Source of the DNA: an uncultured Aquimarina sp.
GTDB lineage: Bacteria; Bacteroidota; Bacteroidia; Flavobacteriales; Flavobacteriaceae
Direction: 5' to 3'
Assembly: GCA_947498595.1 (NCBI GenBank)
Contig: CANMKX010000024.1
Coordinates: 1 to 60,036, forward strand
DNA: 60,036 bases
Shown here: positions 58,068-60,036 of the stretch, in pieces
Numbering within the stretch: the first letter of the stretch is position 1
How the letters are laid out: each line of letters starts with the position of its first letter
Notes under the pieces: model-generated
The model's database searches: none
Told to the model about the DNA's origin: nothing
What the model saw: only the letters and a program-made list of their open reading frames with translations
Program-made: the position numbers and the translations under genes

Positions 58068-59474
58068 ATGAATAATATAAAATTATACGGAGCAGATTGG
58101 TGTCCTGATTGTTTAAGAGCGAAAAGTTATTTAAAAGAAAATAATATTAAATATGAATTTGTAGATGTTGATCTAGATAAAGAAGCAACAGCAAGAGTAG
58201 AACAAATAAATAAAGGAAAAAGAATTATTCCTACAATATTAATAAACGAAAAATCATATACCAATCCAGATAATGATACTTTAGCATCAGTCCTTGGTAT
58301 AAATGAAGTCGGAACTGTAATGCTATTTGGAGCAGATTGGTGTCCAGATTGTCGTAGAGCAAAAAGTTATTTAAGTGATAATAAAATAAAATATCAGTTT
58401 ATTGATGTAGACGAATACGAATGGGCTACTCAAGAAGTAGAAAGAATTAATAAAGGAAAAAGAATTATTCCAACCGTAATCATAAATAACACTCCTTATA
58501 CAAATCCAGACAATCAAAAACTTAAAGAAGTATTAAAGATTGATGAAGAAAAAGAAGATAAAGTTTACGATAGTATAATTGTAGGAGGAGGAGCAGCTGG
58601 ATTAACAACGTCTATTTATGCACAGCGAGATCGCTTTGATACATTAATCTTAGAAAAGAAAAACATTGGAGGAAATGCTTTCTTAACCGAAAAGATAGAA
58701 AACTATCCAGGATTTAATTCTATATCTGGGCCTGAGCTAATGGAAAAGATGGAAGAGCAGGCTAGAACTTATGGAGCAAAAATAAAAACTGGAGAAGACG
58801 TAGAAGAAATAAAAAAAGAAGGACAACTCTTCTATATCAAAACAAAAGGAAATTCTTATATAAGTAAAACTGTAGTTTTAGCAACAGGATCAACATATCG
58901 TAAATTAGGAATTACAAACGAAGAAGAATTAATAGGCTCAGGAATACATTTTTGTGCAACTTGTGATGGAGCTTTTTATAGAGATAAAGAAGTTATAGTA
59001 ATAGGAGGAGGGAATTCAGCTTTAGAAGAAGGGATTTTCTTGGCAGGCTTCTGTAAAAATGTAAAAATTATAAATAGATCATCAGAGTTTAAGGCATCTC
59101 AAACATATATAGAGAAATTACCAACTATCGATAATATCCAAACATATACAAATAAAACATCACTTGAATTTGTAGCAAATGAACAAGGATTATTTGAAGG
59201 AGTAAAAGTAAAAGATAATGAAACAGGTGTAGAAGAAGTTATTAAATCAGATGGCGCGTTTATTTTTATTGGATTAATTCCTAATACAGATAGTTTTGAA
59301 GGAGTAGTGGAATTAAATGAAAAAGGATTTATAACTACAACTGGATTAGCAGAAACTTCTGTAAAAGGAATTTTTGCAGCAGGAGATTGTCGAGAAGGAG
59401 CTATAGCACAAGTAGCAGCTGCGACTGGAGAAGGAGTTCTAGCTAGTTATGGAATCAGAAGCTTCTTTAAATAA
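58068..59474 (+). CDS. Tandem glutaredoxin-like domains fused to thioredoxin reductase
   Basis: Three redox modules in 468 aa. Residues 1-80 and 83-160 are two related glutaredoxin/mycoredoxin-like domains, each with GADWCPDC (C12/C15, C92/C95), RAKSYL, INKGKRIIPT (cis-Pro region) and YTNPDN; by eye about 49 of 75 aligned residues are the same. Residues 166-468 are a thioredoxin reductase-like flavoprotein: FAD loop SIIVGGGAAGLTTSI, redox pair FCATCDGAFY (C296/C299), nucleotide loop VIGGGNSALEEG and the closing GIFAAGDCREGAIAQVAAATGEG. The NADPH-phosphate site has INRSS where TrxB has HRR. The two glutaredoxin copies share near-identical DNA, so the duplication is fairly recent. Likely moves electrons from NAD(P)H through the flavin to a thiol partner, possibly bacillithiol-linked. 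Confidence 0.93.
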   Translation: MNNIKLYGADWCPDCLRAKSYLKENNIKYEFVDVDLDKEATARVEQINKGKRIIPTILINEKSYTNPDNDTLASVLGINEVGTVMLFGADWCPDCRRAKSYLSDNKIKYQFIDVDEYEWATQEVERINKGKRIIPTVIINNTPYTNPDNQKLKEVLKIDEEKEDKVYDSIIVGGGAAGLTTSIYAQRDRFDTLILEKKNIGGNAFLTEKIENYPGFNSISGPELMEKMEEQARTYGAKIKTGEDVEEIKKEGQLFYIKTKGNSYISKTVVLATGSTYRKLGITNEEELIGSGIHFCATCDGAFYRDKEVIVIGGGNSALEEGIFLAGFCKNVKIINRSSEFKASQTYIEKLPTIDNIQTYTNKTSLEFVANEQGLFEGVKVKDNETGVEEVIKSDGAFIFIGLIPNTDSFEGVVELNEKGFITTTGLAETSVKGIFAAGDCREGAIAQVAAATGEGVLASYGIRSFFK

Positions 59475-59503
59475 TAAGATTATTACAAAATAAACAAAAC
59501 AAG

Positions 59504-59528
59504 AAACCCTAAGAAATTAGGGTTTTTT
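59504..59528 (+). terminator. Grx-TrxR gene terminator
   Basis: AAACCCTAA / TTAGGGTTT with a GAAA loop and a T6 tail, 29 bp past the stop codon. Confidence 0.92.
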
Positions 59529-59633
59529 CTATTAAAAGAGCAGAGGGAAAAATAATAGAGGTGTATAAAAGCTACGGTATTAGTGTATTAAGAAAAAGTT
59601 AAGAGGGAATTAAGAAATAAGTAAGAAAAAAGC

Positions 59634-59663
59634 TTGTAGAAGTGAAAAAGAGGTGTATCTTTG
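59634..59663 (+). promoter_or_regulatory. Tandem promoter P1
   Basis: TTG (59634-59636), 19 bp, then TATCTTTG (59656-59663); followed by a CACCCGC start region. Good fit to the Bacteroidota consensus. Confidence 0.65.
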
Positions 59664-59770
59664 CACCCGCTTAGCGCACGAATGAAACAAGTCAAACACT
59701 AAGTAACGTTCATAGAAAAAGCTTAAAAAAGTACTGAAAATAAAAAAAAATAAAATAACAAAAAGTTGTT

Positions 59771-59798
59771 TTGTTATCAAATAAAAGCAGTATGTTTG
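59771..59798 (+). promoter_or_regulatory. Tandem promoter P2
   Basis: TTTTG ending at 59773, 17 bp, then TATGTTTG (59791-59798), followed by CAGCCCGC; another TTG 5 bp upstream gives a 22 bp spacing instead. Confidence 0.6.
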
Positions 59799-59893
59799 CA
59801 GCCCGCAAATGAGGAGAGAATAAAGAAGGGAAAGGGTTGATAGAGAAAGAATAAAGTCTTTTAAAAAGATAAAAAAAACTTTCAAAAAAAAGC

Positions 59894-59924
59894 TTGTGAG
59901 GAATAAAAAAGAATACTAGTTTTG
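59894..59924 (+). promoter_or_regulatory. Tandem promoter P3
   Basis: TTG (59894-59896), 20 bp, then TAGTTTTG (59917-59924). The upstream AAAAAAGCTTGT block is shared with P1. Confidence 0.65.
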
Positions 59925-59959
59925 CCCTTGCAAATAAGGAGAAACATCAGGTGATTTAG

Positions 59960-59976
59960 TAAGGTTCGAGTCCTTA
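59960..59976 (+). other. tRNA T-arm-like hairpin in the leader
   Basis: TAAGG-TTCGAGT-CCTTA: a 5 bp stem and a 7 nt TTCRANN loop closed by G-C, exactly tRNA T-arm geometry. No acceptor stem or anticodon arm is found around it, so it is not a tRNA gene. Confidence 0.45.
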
Positions 59977-60036
59977 GTTTTTAGCAAGAATCTCAGTAGA
60001 GAAGAGAGTTCATTGAAATATTGATTGACAGCGTGT

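Larger units (their letters stand above)
59529..60036 (+). promoter_or_regulatory. rRNA operon promoter and leader region (inferred)
   Basis: About 510 bp without a credible coding frame, very A-rich, with three promoter-like elements, a tRNA T-arm-like hairpin and the sequence GTTCATTGAAAT at 60008-60019, followed by TTGATTGACAGCG. That last stretch resembles the GTTCTTTGA-type boxA/processing leader found just before 16S rRNA in Bacteroidota. If so, the 16S gene starts soon after the right edge. Inferred from resemblance, not seen directly. Confidence 0.65.

Noticed and set aside
59951..59990. Possible tRNA gene because of the TTCGAGT loop
   Set aside because: Only the T arm is present. 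No 7 bp acceptor stem, D arm or anticodon arm can be drawn within 100 bp on either side.

Overview
The window looks like chromosomal DNA of a marine-type flavobacterium (phylum Bacteroidota, class Flavobacteriia). The evidence is: strong AT richness; Bacteroidota promoter elements (TAnnTTTG near -7) and almost no Shine-Dalgarno sequences; type IX secretion (T9SS) C-terminal signals on two large secreted proteins; a bacillithiol biosynthesis gene (bshC); and families common in this class (DUF5606, split sucC, LysM/receptor fusion). Genus cannot be fixed by eye. I see no insertion sequence, prophage, CRISPR array or complete tRNA. Gene packing is dense and most gene ends carry clear hairpin terminators, many of them bidirectional.

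Layout: 0.2-3.3 kb, lipoprotein amidase and rimO. 3.3-9.3 kb, a small HTH-like gene and an M14/M16 peptidase operon on the minus strand. 9.5-14.6 kb, bshC, a GlcG/HbpS-like protein and a T9SS-exported metzincin protease. 14.8-19.8 kb, a five-gene operon (guaA, LysM/receptor fusion, OsmC, DUF922, DUF3820). 19.8-27.1 kb, lysA, sucC, a DUF985 cupin, a tricorn-like protease and a small exported protein. 27.1-32.8 kb, a two-lobed methyltransferase, DUF1456, TerB-like, Hsp20, a methyltransferase/acyltransferase-like gene pair and an AlkD-like repair protein. 32.9-36.7 kb, an MBL hydrolase, an FkbM methyltransferase and uvrB. 36.8-42 kb, a T9SS type B surface protein and an ABC exporter. 42-47.5 kb, yidC, pyrG, DUF5606, def and ruvX. 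47.6-53.1 kb, dapD and an envelope-glycan locus (a GT9-GT2 fusion facing a GT4-GT2-kinase operon). 53.2-57.9 kb, tRNA modification and maturation genes, heme A synthase, a pRiA4-type protein and a nucleoid-associated protein. 58.1-59.5 kb, a fusion of two glutaredoxin-like domains to a thioredoxin reductase. 59.5-60.04 kb, non-coding DNA that looks like the promoter and leader region of an rRNA operon whose 16S gene would start just past the right edge.

Themes: thiol redox (bshC, OsmC, Grx-Grx-TrxR), extracellular proteolysis (M14, M16, metzincin, tricorn-like), DAP/lysine synthesis (lysA, dapD), envelope glycan assembly, and housekeeping nucleotide and translation genes. The best candidates for something new are the double-glutaredoxin/thioredoxin reductase fusion, the small operon pairing a SAM methyltransferase with an acyl-synthase-like protein, the methyltransferase with a duplicated N-terminal module, the triple-promoter rRNA leader with a tRNA T-arm look-alike, and the small HTH gene with two dyad sites upstream. 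All functional calls come from reading motifs by eye; no database search was run.
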